Source: Adiantum capillus-veneris
Taxonomy: Eukaryota > Streptophyta > Polypodiopsida > Polypodiales > Pteridaceae
DNA length: 64,000 nucleotides
Direction: 5' to 3'
Assembly: GCA_014529385.2 (NCBI GenBank)
Contig: CM043962.1
Span: 86,709,180 to 86,773,179 of the forward strand
Part shown: piece by piece, positions 38,630 through 50,703 of the stretch
Numbering within the stretch: position 1 is the stretch's first letter
How the letters are laid out: each line of letters opens with the position of its first letter
Program-made: the position numbers and the translations under genes
Notes under the pieces: generated by a model
The model's input: the letters and a program-made list of their open reading frames with translations, nothing else
What the model was told of the DNA's origin: nothing
Databases searched by the model: none

Positions 38630-38900
38630 ATAAGTAACACACTTGGATCAAAAGGGGTGATGGCCTTCTGATCATAACTTAAAAATATATATTCATATAA
38701 TCGATTATCTTAATAAATATGGGGCAAATTGCTAACCTTAAAACTCTAACAAACTAATTTAAAAAGATATCAATTGGATTAGAAGGGGTGGTGGCCTTCT
38801 GATCACAACTTAAAACTACGTAAAACATTTTTGGAAAATTATAAAAACACACACCATACTTTTGATCAATACGGGTAATGGCCTTTTGGTCTCAAAATTG
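38630..38900 (+). repeat. Three diverged copies of a GGGGTGATGGCCTTCTGATC block
   Basis: Blocks of the form ATC-AAAAGGGGTGATGGCCTTCTGATCATAACTTAAA recur near 38646, 38776 and 38868 at irregular spacing, just upstream of DR1 copy 2. A related inverted block lies at 51016-51105 next to the inverted DR1 copy. Confidence 0.65.
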
Positions 38901-38959
38901 TGGTAACTTTGGACTATTTTTGCTGAGAATGGATACTTGCCTCTATTTTACACTCTTTA

Positions 38960-39277
38960 GATGGTTGGTTTAAGTTAAAAAGTTTTTAAGTAAGACATGG
39001 ATAGCTAGGGTTCGTTGACACCTGTAGAACATATTCAAGGCTAACCAATCTGTTGTCTTGTTTACATGGATGCAAGTGAGAACTCTATCTTTACTTAGGA
39101 TCTTTTTGTATTAGCTACTATCCATCACTATCGAACCTGGCCTTTTTCACTTTAGAACCAGTTGTTCTTAACTATCTTCTGTACAAAACAGTAGAATGAT
39201 GCCTCATTCTCATTATGACGTACAAAAATGAATCAAAAACTGAGTCATTTTTGTGACACACACACACACACACACAT
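38960..39277 (+). repeat. Dispersed repeat DR1, copy 2, ending in (AC)n
   Basis: Begins GGTTTAAGTTAAAAAG and contains GACATGGATA, CGTTGACACCTGTA, TTGTCTTGTTTACATGG and CTCATTCTCATTATGA. Compared with copies 1 and 3 it is truncated after GAGTCATTTTTGTG, where (AC)10 begins. Confidence 0.88.
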
Positions 39278-39336
39278 GTTACTTTCATATGTGGCTTACC
39301 GTTCCAAAAATGAATACTTTCTAACATTTAACACTA

Positions 39337-39742
39337 CATGGATGGTAGGTATAAGTTAAAAAGGTTTTAAGTGAGACATGGATAACAACTGATAGGTTTG
39401 TTGACACCTGTAATACGTATTCAAGGCTAATGAATATGTTGTCTTGTTTATATGGATGCAGGTGATGACTCTATCTTTACTTGTGATCTTTTTGGCTAAG
39501 CTGGTGTCCCATCACTGTCAAACATGGCCTCTCTCACTTTAGAATAAATTGTTCTTGATTATCTTATGTACAAAATACTAGAATGATACCTCGTTCTCAC
39601 TATGATGTACAAAAAAGAATCAAAGACTGAGTTGTTTTTGTGCTAATCATTGTCCTTTGTCTGAAGCAAGCTGTCTTTTGAACTATTATGTTCTTTTGTG
39701 TATAAGTATAAGTTAAAAAAAGCAACACACACACACACATAC
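39337..39742 (+). repeat. Dispersed repeat DR1, copy 3, ending in (AC)n
   Basis: Full-length relative to copy 1: from TATAAGTTAAAAAG through GTTGACACCTGTAA and TTGTCTTGTTTATATGG to GTATAAGTATAAGTTAAAAA, then (AC)n at 39726-39740. Confidence 0.88.
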
Positions 39743-39774
39743 ACAAACCTTTTGCTAGAGAGCCCATGGAGGTG

Positions 39775-40165
39775 TGTTAATAGGTGCTTTTAGCACAAAT
39801 CTCCCCAAGCTAAGGCACCCAAGCCTAGAAAGAATAAGGAGTCACCTATAAGAACGTTCTAAGGGTCACAAGAGTCTAATGGGATTTTATAACATGATGT
39901 ATGTTGCTCTCATTTTGCTATAGACATTATCATCAAGCAATGAAAACTTGAGAGTTATGCGTCTAGCCATCTTGCGCCCAATATCCTAAGGTGATGGGAA
40001 CCTCCTTTGATATACTCAATTTGAGTCATTTTACATGCTAGAAATATTCACCTAGCAATATTTAGGCCCATTGTACTAGGGCAAAGCCTTATAGTACTTC
40101 CACTATTATGTGCCCTTGAGCTTCTCCATCTCTATGTGCATTCTTGCAACCCTACTTCAAAAACA
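39775..40165 (+). repeat. Copia LTR relic
   Basis: The stretch ends with GTGCCCTTGAGCTTCTCC and TTCTTGCAACCCTACTTC. This matches the tail of the better-defined LTR at 55573-55774 (GTGCCTTGAGCTTCC, TTCTTGCAACCCTAATTCC). Gag sequence follows about 360 bp downstream, as expected for a 5' LTR. Start and end are approximate. Confidence 0.6.
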
Positions 40166-40519
40166 ATGATTTCAAAGCACACTATGGCATCTTGAGTAGC
40201 ATAGCCGACACCCTCTTGGCTTGCATTCTTAGATTAAGGTGATTTTTGGTAAGTATTTATAGGGCAACATACACTTTGGGTAAGATTTCAAGGCTTGGTG
40301 TTGTTTTGATTTTAATTTGCACTCATTTTGGCCCTATTTCATTATAATTAGGAATGTCTAGGAGATGTAACCCTTTTATGCAGGTTTTTTTAACGTGAAG
40401 AGATTTGTAACACACATTCTTGTACTCTTCTATGAATTTCTCTATAACAAAAGTAGGTTTCAAGCAATTTTTCCTCTGCACAAAATTTTTGCATAAGGTG
40501 CAACCACTAACCATAGTTA

Positions 40520-42086
40520 CCAATAGTGACATTTTTAAAAAAAATTCTTCAAAGGAAAAATTGGATGGGGAGTACACAATATGGGCCTGCATTGTGCAAC
40601 ATGTTCTTCTTGAAAAGAGTGTTTGGAAATTTGTGCAAGGGCATGATGTGATGATATCTATTTGTGTATGTTGATAAGTATTTATTGTATGGTTGACAGA
40701 CGGAAAACAATCTCTATTGTCGGATTGTCCCTCAAGATCTAATGGCTAATATAAGATGCACATGGATAGAGCTTTTTTATTTAAAATAGAGACACCTCTA
40801 TTTATAAACTCTCTCTCTCTCTCTCTCTCCCCCCCCTTATAGCTCTTTTAGAACAAATAAATAGGCTCACATGGGTTCATGGAGGGACACCATGCGAGTG
40901 GAGTAGGCTTTGTCTTGGTCTTGTTTTTTCCTCATCTTCTCACTCTCTTCATTGCATGCATGCATAGCACTCTAGTTTCAAAGGCATGTTCATGTCCCTT
41001 TCTATCTCGCTCTGATTATGTCTTGTGTTAGAGTGTGTGTCCATACAAGTCTCCATGTATTCATGTTCATCAATTGTATGCATGCTATTTTTTGTAGCAT
41101 GTAGGTTTGCTATGCTCTCAATACTTGCATAATGTACAGCCATATTTCATTGATGATGGGTCTCCAATGGATGATGGTGCTTGATGTAGTAGTTGTAATG
41201 TTAGAGTTGTTTTGCCTAAAATTAAGCAAGCATGATATGAAGCTAGAGATGTGCACACTTGTACATTGATTGCACTCTCTATTAAGCATTCCATTATACA
41301 TTTTCTTCGTAAAAAAATACAAAACATGCATGTGATACTCTAGCTTCTTTGTAAGCAAGATGTAATGAGATAAAAATTCCTTACTTTACATAAGGAGTTA
41401 GAATCAAATTATATGAAAGTTAATAATGATATGAAAATATTTCTTGAAAATAGTAAAGACCTCAAGGAGCAATTAATTTCTATTGAGAAGGTTATACCTA
41501 ACCGTCCTTTTGTGCATACACTTCTTCATGTGTTGTGAGATTCTTATCATACTTTTGCCTCCACTTGGAGACTTGTGATACAGAATAGGCTTGATGTAAG
41601 GTTTCATGGTCTTGGCTCTCTATTGTTGCAAGAGGCTTAGTCTAGAATATACAAGTTAAGTAGCATGATGTTCAACAAGCCTTTATGGTTGCTGTCAAAA
41701 CAGAACATGCATGTCTCCACCTTCAATGCTACTTTGTAGAGTAGCAAGCCAACATCGAGCTCTTCCTCAAATAGCTCAATTTTGAGAAGTCTTGTGATAA
41801 AAGTGAAAAGGATCTTAAATGAAATCATTGTGATGCAAATGATCATGTCAATCAAGCATGCCAATGCTTGTAAAAAACGCGTTAAATGCAACCATTGCAA
41901 ATGCTTCTTGCTATGCATATTCTATTAATGTTGTACAAGATGCAAAATGGGTTTTTTTTAACTACATGTGTGGAAATAATAAAAAATTCACTTGTTTGGT
42001 ACTATGATAGTGGGGCTACAAAGCCTATCACATCTCATTGTGGCATGTTCAAGCTATTTAGAAAGGATAATATATATGAGTGGTGA
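40520..42086 (+). pseudogene. Copia gag-protease relic with an internal insertion
   Basis: Gag begins near 40520 (KEKLDGEYTIWACIVQHVLL, WKFVQG) and is interrupted at about 40669-41195. It then resumes with RVVLPKIKQA (about 41203), HKELESNYMK, DLKEQLIS and VIPNRPFVHTLLHVL. These blocks align one for one with the gag at 62574-63230, so both belong to one family. Residues of a zinc knuckle are scattered near 41820-41900, and a retropepsin block WYYDSGATKPITSH follows at 41998-42040. Stops and frameshifts are frequent. Integrase and RT are absent. Confidence 0.85.
40669..41195. mobile_element. Insertion in copia gag, perhaps a solo LTR
   Basis: About 525 bp with no gag sense interrupts two adjacent gag blocks. 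It begins TGTTGATAAG, as an LTR might, and contains (CT)n followed by C8 at 40806-40836. A clear right boundary or target-site duplication was not found. Confidence 0.4.
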
Positions 42087-42090
42087 CTTT

Positions 42091-42747
42091 GATATTTTAA
42101 ATGCATATCGAGTAAGCACTTCAATATCATTTTCTCTATTGATCAAGTTTTCATAGTGCTAGCTTATTTATGTCATAAGCATTACTGGGTGCAAATATAC
42201 TACAATCCTTGAGAAATTTTGGCAAAGTCTCCCCTATAACTTGAGAAAAATTTCATAACAAACACCTAAAGAGTCTCAATTGACTATAGGTGCATCAAAC
42301 ATTGATCACAAACGACCCAAAAGACTGCCAACATGGCATTAATGGCACCGTGTCATCTTGATACATGTCGTATGATGAGGCATCAAAATAGGGTACTCTA
42401 GCAATTGTATCATAGATTGGTCCATCTCAACACTCAAGAATCCCCTAGCTCAATAAAACTTTTTTCTCCCTCTTGAGATAATGTCGAGCACCATAGAAGA
42501 TAGTAATATGACTCTTCAACCTTGCACAATCTACAGCATAGCTCTTGTGAGCTCATGGGCCTAGCACCACATGATGAATAGTGTGCATCAGGACCAAAAG
42601 GGGCCACACTAAGGGCCCGTAGAGTAGTTTTGAATGTGCATACAACAACTTGGACCAAATTCATCTCTCTCACATACACCCGACCAATAGTAAGTAAATT
42701 ATTCCATAGGGCTTGCAAAAAAGCGAGATGAGCTAGTGGAGAGAGAG

Positions 42748-42820
<73 letters not shown>

Positions 42821-43260
42821 GAACATAGCCAGAGGCATACATGCTGTTTGAAAGATCAAACTCGGCTGCTTACAAATTCGAAGATAGGATTTGAGCATTG
42901 AATAGGCAATCCTAGTTAGCATTTTGGACTAGGCCAAGGAGAGATTTTTTTGCCATTCATATTTAGTAGCAATAGGAGTTCACAAGGAGGCTACACATCC
43001 AGCCTCCAAGAACATGGATCCACTTTTCTTTTAAACATAGTGTTCATTATGGAGTCTAGTTAAAACAACACACACACACACACACACACAATGATACTAT
43101 GGTATTCTTTTTTGGTTTCAAATATACCCCCCCCCCCCCACCCCCAACCACCACTTGTTCTAACCCGGAAACAACTGGGTCACTTTAGGGTTACTACTTC
43201 AGAAATGCCATTACTTATGGGTCATAGCCCTTGATTATTTAACTAATGATCTAAAGAAAA
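42091..43260. other. Spacer with (GA)n, (CA)n and poly-C tracts
   Basis: Contains (GA)n at 42737-42818, (CA)n at 43068-43090 and a C-run at 43128-43146. A minus-strand frame at 42922-42434 spans the GA tract; it has a weak LINE zinc-binding look but I do not call it. Confidence 0.6.
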
Positions 43261-44949
43261 TATCTCTCTGGCGTGCCGAGCGTGATTACGTTCCCCTTCT
43301 TCATTACACCGTGAAGGCGGCCTCTCCTGCTTTGCTGTGGATCTCCCCACATGGGTATCTGCGTGCCGATTAGTGCTACCACACACATGCACACTCTTCA
43401 GGAAGGCGGCCCCACTCACTCATGGCTCCCGCTCAGAGGACTGGCAGTCCCTCTTCCTTCCACTATTTAAACAGGTGAGGGTGCATCTCTACCCCTCACT
43501 AAGCCAGTGTTGTTCTGTCGTGTTTTTGCTAAGAAGACTGACTGCTTGCTTCACAAAGGGAGCTATGGAGCTCACTACTTAGGTGTCTCAGGTTTTGTTT
43601 TTCTACCCTTGCTTGCCTCGCTACTGGTTGTGTTGGACTTTTTTGCTGTAGTTCTACATTGAGCATTCAATTGATATTACTTGGCACAGTAAGGTAAGTG
43701 GTTAATGTTTGTCGGACAAAAGCATGGTGGCGGTGTATACCTTGCTCAAAATGCCTTGCCTCAGGCGTATACTACTTGATCATATTGTGGTAGGATGGGT
43801 TTTGTTTTACGACTGTCGTTAACTGTCTTGTTTGTCACACTATGCACAGGAGGAGTATATATTACTCTTATGAATGATAGGTGGTCTTGATATTACTGTG
43901 GTACCTTAGAACTTCTGCAAGCTTTTTCCGTTTGCAGACTGTGTCGGTTCATGTTGTCACAGAGTGCGTAGCAGGTGTTAATACTACTCCTATGATGGAT
44001 AGGTGGTCTTGGTATTACTATGGTACCTTGGAAATTCTTAGCTTCTGCAGGCTTTTTCCGTTTACAGACTGTGCCGGTTCATACCGTCTTACTGGTTTAA
44101 AAAACAAAAGATAAAATGGGGGTGTTCTTGGCAGTTTTGACACCGAAAGCATCAGGGAATATGGGATACTCGGCATCCAAGTTGGAACTATGGTTTTTTA
44201 TCATTGCTACTGTTGCAATGTGATTGGAAAATCCCACCCCTCTGGTGCACTAAATTGGAAGGTAAGTATACGGCTGTTTGGCTTGACATTTGTATGGTAA
44301 ACATCCGATCTAGGCCTGGAAAGCGATACACCTCGAATGTGTATTATATCCTACAAATGTTACTGAAGTTGGTATGACTGGATTTCTTACTGGTTTTTGC
44401 TTCTACAATCTATTTAAACCCTCTGTGAGTGCGGCGTATGGAATTTTTTTTGGAAAAAGAAACCATATACTTTTTTTGACCATTGAACAAGATAAGTTGG
44501 TTACTCTCTCTAAACCTTGGTGGGAATTTGGTTCCGTGGAATTCATAAGACCTGATCAGTACTATTTTGGTCTTCTTTTGAGACAAGCTAACACGATATT
44601 GGCATTCACTTTTTAGTCGCTGCTTTTAGACGGGCTATGCCGCTACTCTTTTTGGCTAGCTATGAAAGAGTGATGGTTCTTTTTGGAAGTAGTGAACTCC
44701 ATTTTTTGAAAAACAAAAAAAACGTTATCAGTTCTTATCTTAGAACCTACTCGTTATAAAATATTTAGGCTTAGTTGTTGTTAAAACCTCATTAATCCAA
44801 CAGAGTATGACTCAAGTATTTTGTTTCTTGAAGCGATATACCACTTGTGGTGTAGAAAGAGGGTGATCTAATACTTGGATTAGAAGAGATTTAGGTTCTC
44901 TTTGACTAGAAACATTGTGATAATATATATAATTGATTTACTTTGGGCT
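43261..44949. other. Higher-GC segment with a 122-bp tandem duplication; no gene called
   Basis: AGGTGGTCTTGATATTACTG with its flanks at about 43857-43975 recurs at about 43979-44097 (offset 122), including GCTTTTTCCGTTTGCAGACTG. A TATTTAAA box at about 43463 and GT-rich downstream sequence look like a promoter and first intron. A plus frame of 80 codons at 44374-44616 is open but unrecognised. Confidence 0.5.
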
Positions 44950-45339
44950 TAGCTTGTAAAAGGTAAATTTTTTTTTAGGATGGACATGGATAAAATTTGG
45001 TATAGTCCATTAATACCTGTAAAACACATCCAAGGATAACTGAATTATTGTCTTGTTTGGATGGATGCAGGTAAGGACTCTATCTTATCTTGGAGGGTTT
45101 TTTTGACTTTGGCAAGCTATCTTACTCTGGATGGAACACTCACTTATGACATGGGAAGTTCCTTTACTATCTACATACTGAAAGGGGATGTCTTTCCTAC
45201 AAACATTGTACTTAAATGATTCTAATACTAAATGATTCTAAATTTGAGTTGTTTTTGTACTTATCTATTCCTTGTTCCATTGCCAGTTGTCTTTTGAATG
45301 TAAAAATTCAATTATGTCTTATTATCTAAGATTTAACAG

Positions 45340-45371
<32 letters not shown>
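44950..45371 (+). repeat. Dispersed repeat DR1, diverged copy 4, ending in (AC)n
   Basis: Order of blocks is kept: GGACATGGATAAAATTTGG, ATTAATACCTGTAAAACA, TTGTCTTGTTTGGATGGATG, CAGGTAAGGACTCTATCTT, GAGTTGTTTTTGTAC, GTTGTCTTTTGAA, then (AC)n at 45342-45371. It is more diverged than copies 1-3. Confidence 0.75.
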
Positions 45372-45375
<4 letters not shown>

Positions 45376-45451
45376 GCATGCATATCTTTATGACTAGAGG
45401 GGTATTAATGCACATGGGAGATTAAGTGAGGGAATGAATGGAGAGGAGAAG

Positions 45452-45499
<48 letters not shown>

Positions 45500-46002
45500 C
45501 TATCTAACTCGTTGCTCAATTGATGAAATGAGAGGAACTTTTAACAATGGGTCCTTTGAATTGGTAATTATGGCGAAGATCATGATGAAAAATTAGGAAA
45601 AAATGTGGTATTTCCCTCATGGTACGCTTGAAAAAACTTGCATTTTGGTCTCAATGATTCTACACATATAAAAAAATTGTACTCACCATACCTTTGGTTT
45701 TCTTGCCATAGACTTGATTCTTAATATTTATGGACTCTAGTTCCGAGAAGAACAATTATAACATTGAAAGTTTGATGGCACAAACTTCAACATATCAAAG
45801 GAGAAAATTTAGTCTATTTTGATCCAGAAAGGTCATTGTTTGTATGCCAAGAGGGTGATGGTTACATAGACTCCCAATGGAAATCACTTCATCTTGAAGC
45901 TAGACTCACTATTCTCTTACATCTTGCTTAGTTAGTTTATTTCACTATTGTTGGTGAAGCTACTTCTTGTGGCTTATGGGAGAAGTTATTAGCACATATG
46001 AG
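45372..46002. other. Spacer with second (AC)n array
   Basis: (AC)n at 45456-45498. The rest is likely degraded upstream copia sequence, but no RT motif is legible. Confidence 0.4.
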
Positions 46003-46418
46003 AGCAAGAGTGAAACATTGGGATGTAGTGAAGTATATCCTCAAGTACTTGAAACGTGCTTATGCACCTGTGGTTGGATACGTAGATGTAGATCATGTAC
46101 GGAATGTAGCCACTAGGAGGTCCACATCTGGCAATGTTTTCATATTTTCTAGAGGAGATATCTCTTGATATCATGTCTTCAAGATTGTATGTCCTATTCC
46201 ACTACAAACGTTGAGTATGTTGTAGTGTTAGAGGCCAACAAGGAGACTTTATGGTTGGCACATTTAGTGGAAGATTTGGACAAGGGTCAATAGATTCTAA
46301 TGTTGCATTGTGATAATCAAAGTGTCATTGCTTTGCAAAGGATCCCATGTTTCATTCCATAACAAAAAACATTGTGATGAGGAACCACTTTATAGAGGAC
46401 ATGCTGACAGATAAGCAT
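46003..46418 (+). pseudogene. Copia RNase H relic, 5' part, cut by a nested LTR element
   Basis: Reads HWDVVKYILKYLKRAY, GYVDVDH, RRSTSGNVFIFSRGDIS (the copia RNase H start). After frame changes it reads VEYVVVLEANKETLWLAHL, LHCDNQSVIALQ and finally MLTDK at 46418. The domain resumes at 50038 with IELVIKVCTNENLVDALT, so the two parts were one domain before the insertion. Confidence 0.9.
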
Positions 46419-46572
46419 TGTTGGGGTAAAGGCAATATGCCTCACCTCACGGTCGAACACAGTGTTTGACCACCCACTTAATCTATCCTTATTCATTATA
46501 TGTATATATGAATAAGGATCTTTCTCACTTCAACTTGTGAGAGGTAGCTTCACCTACACATTGTTCCATTTT

Positions 46573-46624
<52 letters not shown>

Positions 46625-46651
46625 GCACACATTTGTACACACTCTCTTTCA
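46419..46651 (+). repeat. Left LTR of the nested element, 233 bp
   Basis: TGTTGGGGTAAAGG start; body includes GAATAAGGATCTTTCTCACTT, GTGAGAGGTAGCTTCACC and a (CT)n array at 46577-46620; ends CTCTCTTTCA. The same order is seen in the right LTR. Confidence 0.9.
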
Positions 46652-46666
46652 ACTGGTATCAGAGTG
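46652..46666 (+). other. Primer-binding site (initiator tRNA-Met type)
   Basis: TGGTATCAGAG immediately follows the LTR; it matches the usual plant copia PBS. Confidence 0.92.
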
Positions 46667-47847
46667 CTCTAGGTGCACGCATGTGCCCATCCACGCACAC
46701 ACACATTTGACTTTAAAGACCTTGAACTTAATTTTAAGAAAAACTCTCACTTATGAAAATAAAAACATATTTCTCTACTCTGCTCTATTCATATCCGTAA
46801 CCCCCTTATCATGCCCGTTAGCTATTTTATATTTAACACATTTGCATATATCTTTACATGAGTACATATATGATTTTGGATGTATGTCAATATGCACTAC
46901 TCACCTACTTACCACAATCTTGACCCTTATGATAAGTTTACCTCGGATGTAGTTACTTAAGTTTGATTGTGTGTTCTGGTAAAACACATTGAACTGTGCT
47001 CTTATTTAGGTTTACTTATCCTCTTTGGTAGCACTCTAGTCTGTCTATGTATGAATCACAAGTGCGAATCTCAAATCTCTATTGTGCCTGTTTACACCCG
47101 GGCTATATCTCATCAGAATATCCTTTATGATGGACATCATTCACTTCAATAGCCCTACCTTGTGTAGTTATGCTGAGAGTACTAACTAGTGATATAAGAA
47201 ATGCTAGCCCATAGGTTTGTTTTATCAATATTCTATTAAGTGTCTCTTTCTACAGCCTTGAATCTTGACTATGATCCCTTAAACCAAATGTGTATCTTAT
47301 AATTATGATGGGGGAGTTTCACTCCTTCTCTCTTAACAACAAGCACATGCGGTGATAAGTTGTACACATGCTTGGTTTGTGAGAAATATATCATACACTC
47401 TTGCATAAGACTCGTGTGTTCTATCACTCATGCTATCAATGATCGTGTATTTTTGCACATACATACCCAATCCTATGGATCATGTTTCCTCGTAGACTCA
47501 CACCATAATATATGTTTTGCTCAAACACCTCTTTCTTCTTCTCCTTGTGTGCATCCTCTAGGGTCTTTTTCTTCAGTATATGTACCCAAAACCCCACTCT
47601 CACAGGTCTTGGTTTACCTGCACATCATGACCACTCTCAACCCCTATGTTGTAGGATGAAACACACACACACACACACACACATCTCATTACTTAATAAA
47701 ATCCTATCTTCGACACTTCTTTTGTTCTTCTCATGACGTCTTTCCTTCCCACCATGTAAGCCCTATCACATATTGAGATGCGTGTGCCCATGCACATGCA
47801 CATTCTATAGTGCAACACATATCTATTTGAAGGTTTGTCCACCCACA

Positions 47848-47890
<43 letters not shown>

Positions 47891-48888
47891 AACACATTAG
47901 CATCACAAGCCCACTAAGAAAACATTAGCCTTACAAGCCCACTACAAAAACGTTAAGGATGCTTAGAGTTTGGGAAAAATAATATTGGGTGTGATAAAGA
48001 TGAAAGTTTGGGACCTTAGTTCTTCTAAAGAAATGCCCGGATAAGAAGAATGTGAGAATCCAAAATGACAAACACATTATCGATAAGCCCTCGTATGCAA
48101 GTTTTGAGATTTTTTCACTTATTTAAAGCCAAGCACTACCTCACCTACTCATATACCTTTTTTTGGAGCTTTCTCATCCAAACACCTCACGACTGTATAC
48201 ATGCATGAACACACATTATCCTCCACCTAAGCAATCTGTGGCTGGATGTGCTATTAAAATATTAATACAATCGGATCTCATGGCCTCACAACCATAAATC
48301 CACGAGTTTTTGTAACGCATCTTTTTTTGCACCTCTCTAGAGAAATCCACGCACCCTGCTTTAGAAGCTGGCTCTTTAGCCTACAAGCTCTTGTTGCCCC
48401 ATATCCTTCCCCCATCCCCCTCTCTTTCTCTTAACACTCGACACACATCACATGTAGCAACAGTGAAGAGTATGGAGCGTGGTGTAAACCGCACGTCTTC
48501 ATACAAAATGACCCTAACTTCATCATTTATGTGCTTTTGAGGAAGCGATGACAGGTTTGCACACAATTTGTGCTGAAGATGAGTTTTTGTTTAGTTTTTT
48601 TCATGTGAAAACGTTTAAATTGTATATTCTAACCAAGAAATAGTACTCAAAACACTTGTTATGATTGAGTTAGAACATGAGTAGTTTTATTTCCATCAAA
48701 CAATGGCTTTTGTATAAGGGATGTACACTTCATGCTCATGGATATGCCATAAAATGCTATCACACAATTTGGGTTACAGCCATAAAAGTTTTTGTTGGTT
48801 GGCAATCCAATGTCTAAAAATCTTATGCTTTTAGTTTTAGATAGAAGAGTATTGACCCTTTTTATGATACCTTGAACTTGTAATATTT

Positions 48889-48963
<75 letters not shown>

Positions 48964-49788
48964 TCACTCACCCTGACCATGACCACTTAATGTCATTTAA
49001 TTCTTTGGTGAAAAAGGTTATGGATTTCACATTTCGGTTGAATGGATCTTGGTTCTCTAATTGTCATGACATGGTTTAACTACATCTTGGTTCTCTAATT
49101 GTCATAACATGGTTTATTATAGTTGCTAAGCTTATATATACTAGGATTTTACAGACCCTATGTATACTCAAACTATATATTCTAAAGACTATTTTGGAAA
49201 AAGTTGGATTCACATATTCTCATTAGTTTGATTCTGTGATGTGCTAGGTTGCTTGTAATTTTTGACATCGATAACAAGGGGAAGGGGTCGTAGACACTTG
49301 TCTTCCCATGTACATGTTATAGGAGTACTAATAATATTCTTGTTTTCACGTCTTGGATGATGGCAGGTAAGAGGTTCCTTCCTTGGGATTACGACAACAT
49401 CTGTAGCAATAGCAGAAGATCATCCATCATTGATTGTTTTTAATGATTGATACATAGCCCTTGTATACATTTTCATATTTTTATATATTCATAAAAATAC
49501 AAATTATGTCAAATTATCAAGTCTAAATGTCAATTGTAGTTTTATCTCTCATTTGAAGCTTACTTCTTATCTACTATAAATACATATTTTTTGGTTATTA
49601 TATACACATTGTCTGGTCTCTAGTCCCAGTGTGTGGTTCAATAGTTTGTGAAATCAAACTATTGTTAGATACTCAATCTTAAACACACACATACTTGTTT
49701 CTAGAAGCCTTTGGTCGGGCTAGCACTATACGATGGGCCTAGACAAGCTATATATATATTCACTTGACCTACCTAATCCAAGAGGATG
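46667..49788. other. Non-coding interior of the nested element
   Basis: No gag or pol sense. Contains (AC)n at 47659-47682, (CT)n at 47848-47885 and (CT)n(AC)n at 48897-48962. A 37-bp TCTTGGTTCTCTAATTGTCA duplication lies at about 49047 and 49084. A faint DR1-like stretch lies at 49262-49390. Confidence 0.7.
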
Positions 49789-49968
49789 GATTGGGGCCAT
49801 GGCTCCTACTCTAGTCAAGCACATATAGCATATATTTTCTCAAAATAGACTAGCTAGAAGTTGCTCAAAGGCAGTCTGTCCCTCTTGCATACATATACAA
49901 ATGAATAAAGAGCTCTTCCACTTCTACTTCTGAGAGGTAGCTCCACCCACACATAGTCTGCATATTCT

Positions 49969-50006
<38 letters not shown>

Positions 50007-50037
50007 GCATGCATGCACTCGGACATGCTCTCTTTCA
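49789..50037 (+). repeat. Right LTR of the nested element, about 249 bp
   Basis: Parallel to the left LTR: AATGAATAAAGAGCTCTTCC, CTGAGAGGTAGCTCCACC, a (CT)n array at 49976-50004, and end CTCTCTTTCA. The start has lost the TG of TGTTGGGG (reads GATTGGGG). Considerable divergence from the left LTR implies an old insertion. Confidence 0.8.
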
Positions 50038-50333
50038 AGCAGATTGAGCTTGTTATCAAAGTTTGTACAAATGAGAACCTTGTGGATGCTCTTACATAGA
50101 GCTTAGCCATGGAAGCTTTGTGCATTGCATAGAATTGATGGGTGTGTGGTGAAGCCACTATTGTGCTTCACAACTGTATAGGTTTTGTATACATAGTTTT
50201 AGTTTAGTCCACTCAATGCATAGAATTGATGGGTGTGTGGTGAAGCCACTACAGTGCTTCACAATTGTATAGGTTTTGTATACATAATTTTAGTTTAGTC
50301 CACTTATGCCACACTGGTTGTTAAGTAGAAGAT
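50038..50333 (+). pseudogene. Copia RNase H C-terminus and 3' tail, with 91-bp duplication
   Basis: Resumes the host copia reading (IELVIKVCTNENLVDALT, then a stop, then SLAMEAL). Downstream, a 91-bp unit starting TGCATAGAATTGATGGG is duplicated (about 50127-50217 and 50218-50308). A purine tract AAGTAGAAGA precedes the presumed LTR. Confidence 0.85.
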
Positions 50334-50538
50334 TGTTTAGGTAACGACCAAGTGACCAACTGGACAACCCACACATGCATCTACTAACTCTAACTCTATT
50401 ATTTTTTATCTATAGATGAAAGAGTCAGCGAGACATTGCTCACTATTAGACTCCACCCACACTTTTTGTCTCCTTCTCCACAACATGCATAGCCGCATGA
50501 TCCTTGCTCCTATGCACGCTTCACTCTAGACATCAACA
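50334..50538 (+). repeat. Probable 3' LTR of the host copia
   Basis: TGTTTAGGTAACGACC starts after a purine tract and CATCAACA ends a 205-bp stretch with a TATTTTTTA box. No partner LTR is in the window, so the ends are inferred. Confidence 0.5.
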
Positions 50539-50703
50539 AAGTATTTTCACAAAAACTCTTTTGTATTTCAAACATTCTTATACCAAATTATTCAAAATGC
50601 ATATATATTTATTTCAATTATCCTATACATCAGGACACGAAGTAAGTCTAGAGATGAACTAAGTCTTCATCTTCAAGGTCACCAACCAAACACCTTTAAG
50701 CAA

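Larger units (their letters stand above)
46419..50037 (+). mobile_element. Non-coding LTR retrotransposon (LARD-like) nested in copia RNase H
   Basis: The left LTR starts TGTTGGGG at 46419 and ends TTTCA at 46651; TGGTATCAGAG (PBS) is at 46654-46664. A purine tract AAGAGGATGG precedes the right LTR, which ends TTTCA at 50037. Flanks are AGCAT on the left and AGCAG on the right, a near-perfect 5-bp target-site duplication. Between the LTRs, about 3.1 kb holds no retroelement domain. The element therefore depends on proteins of another copia element. Confidence 0.87.

Noticed and set aside
42434-42922. Minus-strand frame with a LINE zinc-binding look (C..C, LLWCSTLS)
   Set aside because: The frame runs through a GA array, only a short part resembles the domain, and no RT is nearby.
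43337-44616. Possible host gene with TATA box and exons
   Set aside because: TATTTAAA and GT sites are suggestive, but no recognisable protein or consistent exon chain emerges.
46623-46952. 109-codon frame at the start of the nested element interior
   Set aside because: Overlaps the LTR end and PBS, His/Thr/Leu-rich, with no gag or other motif.
49262-49390. Further DR1 copy inside the nested LTR element
   Set aside because: Only a few blocks align loosely; kept as a remark, not counted as a copy.
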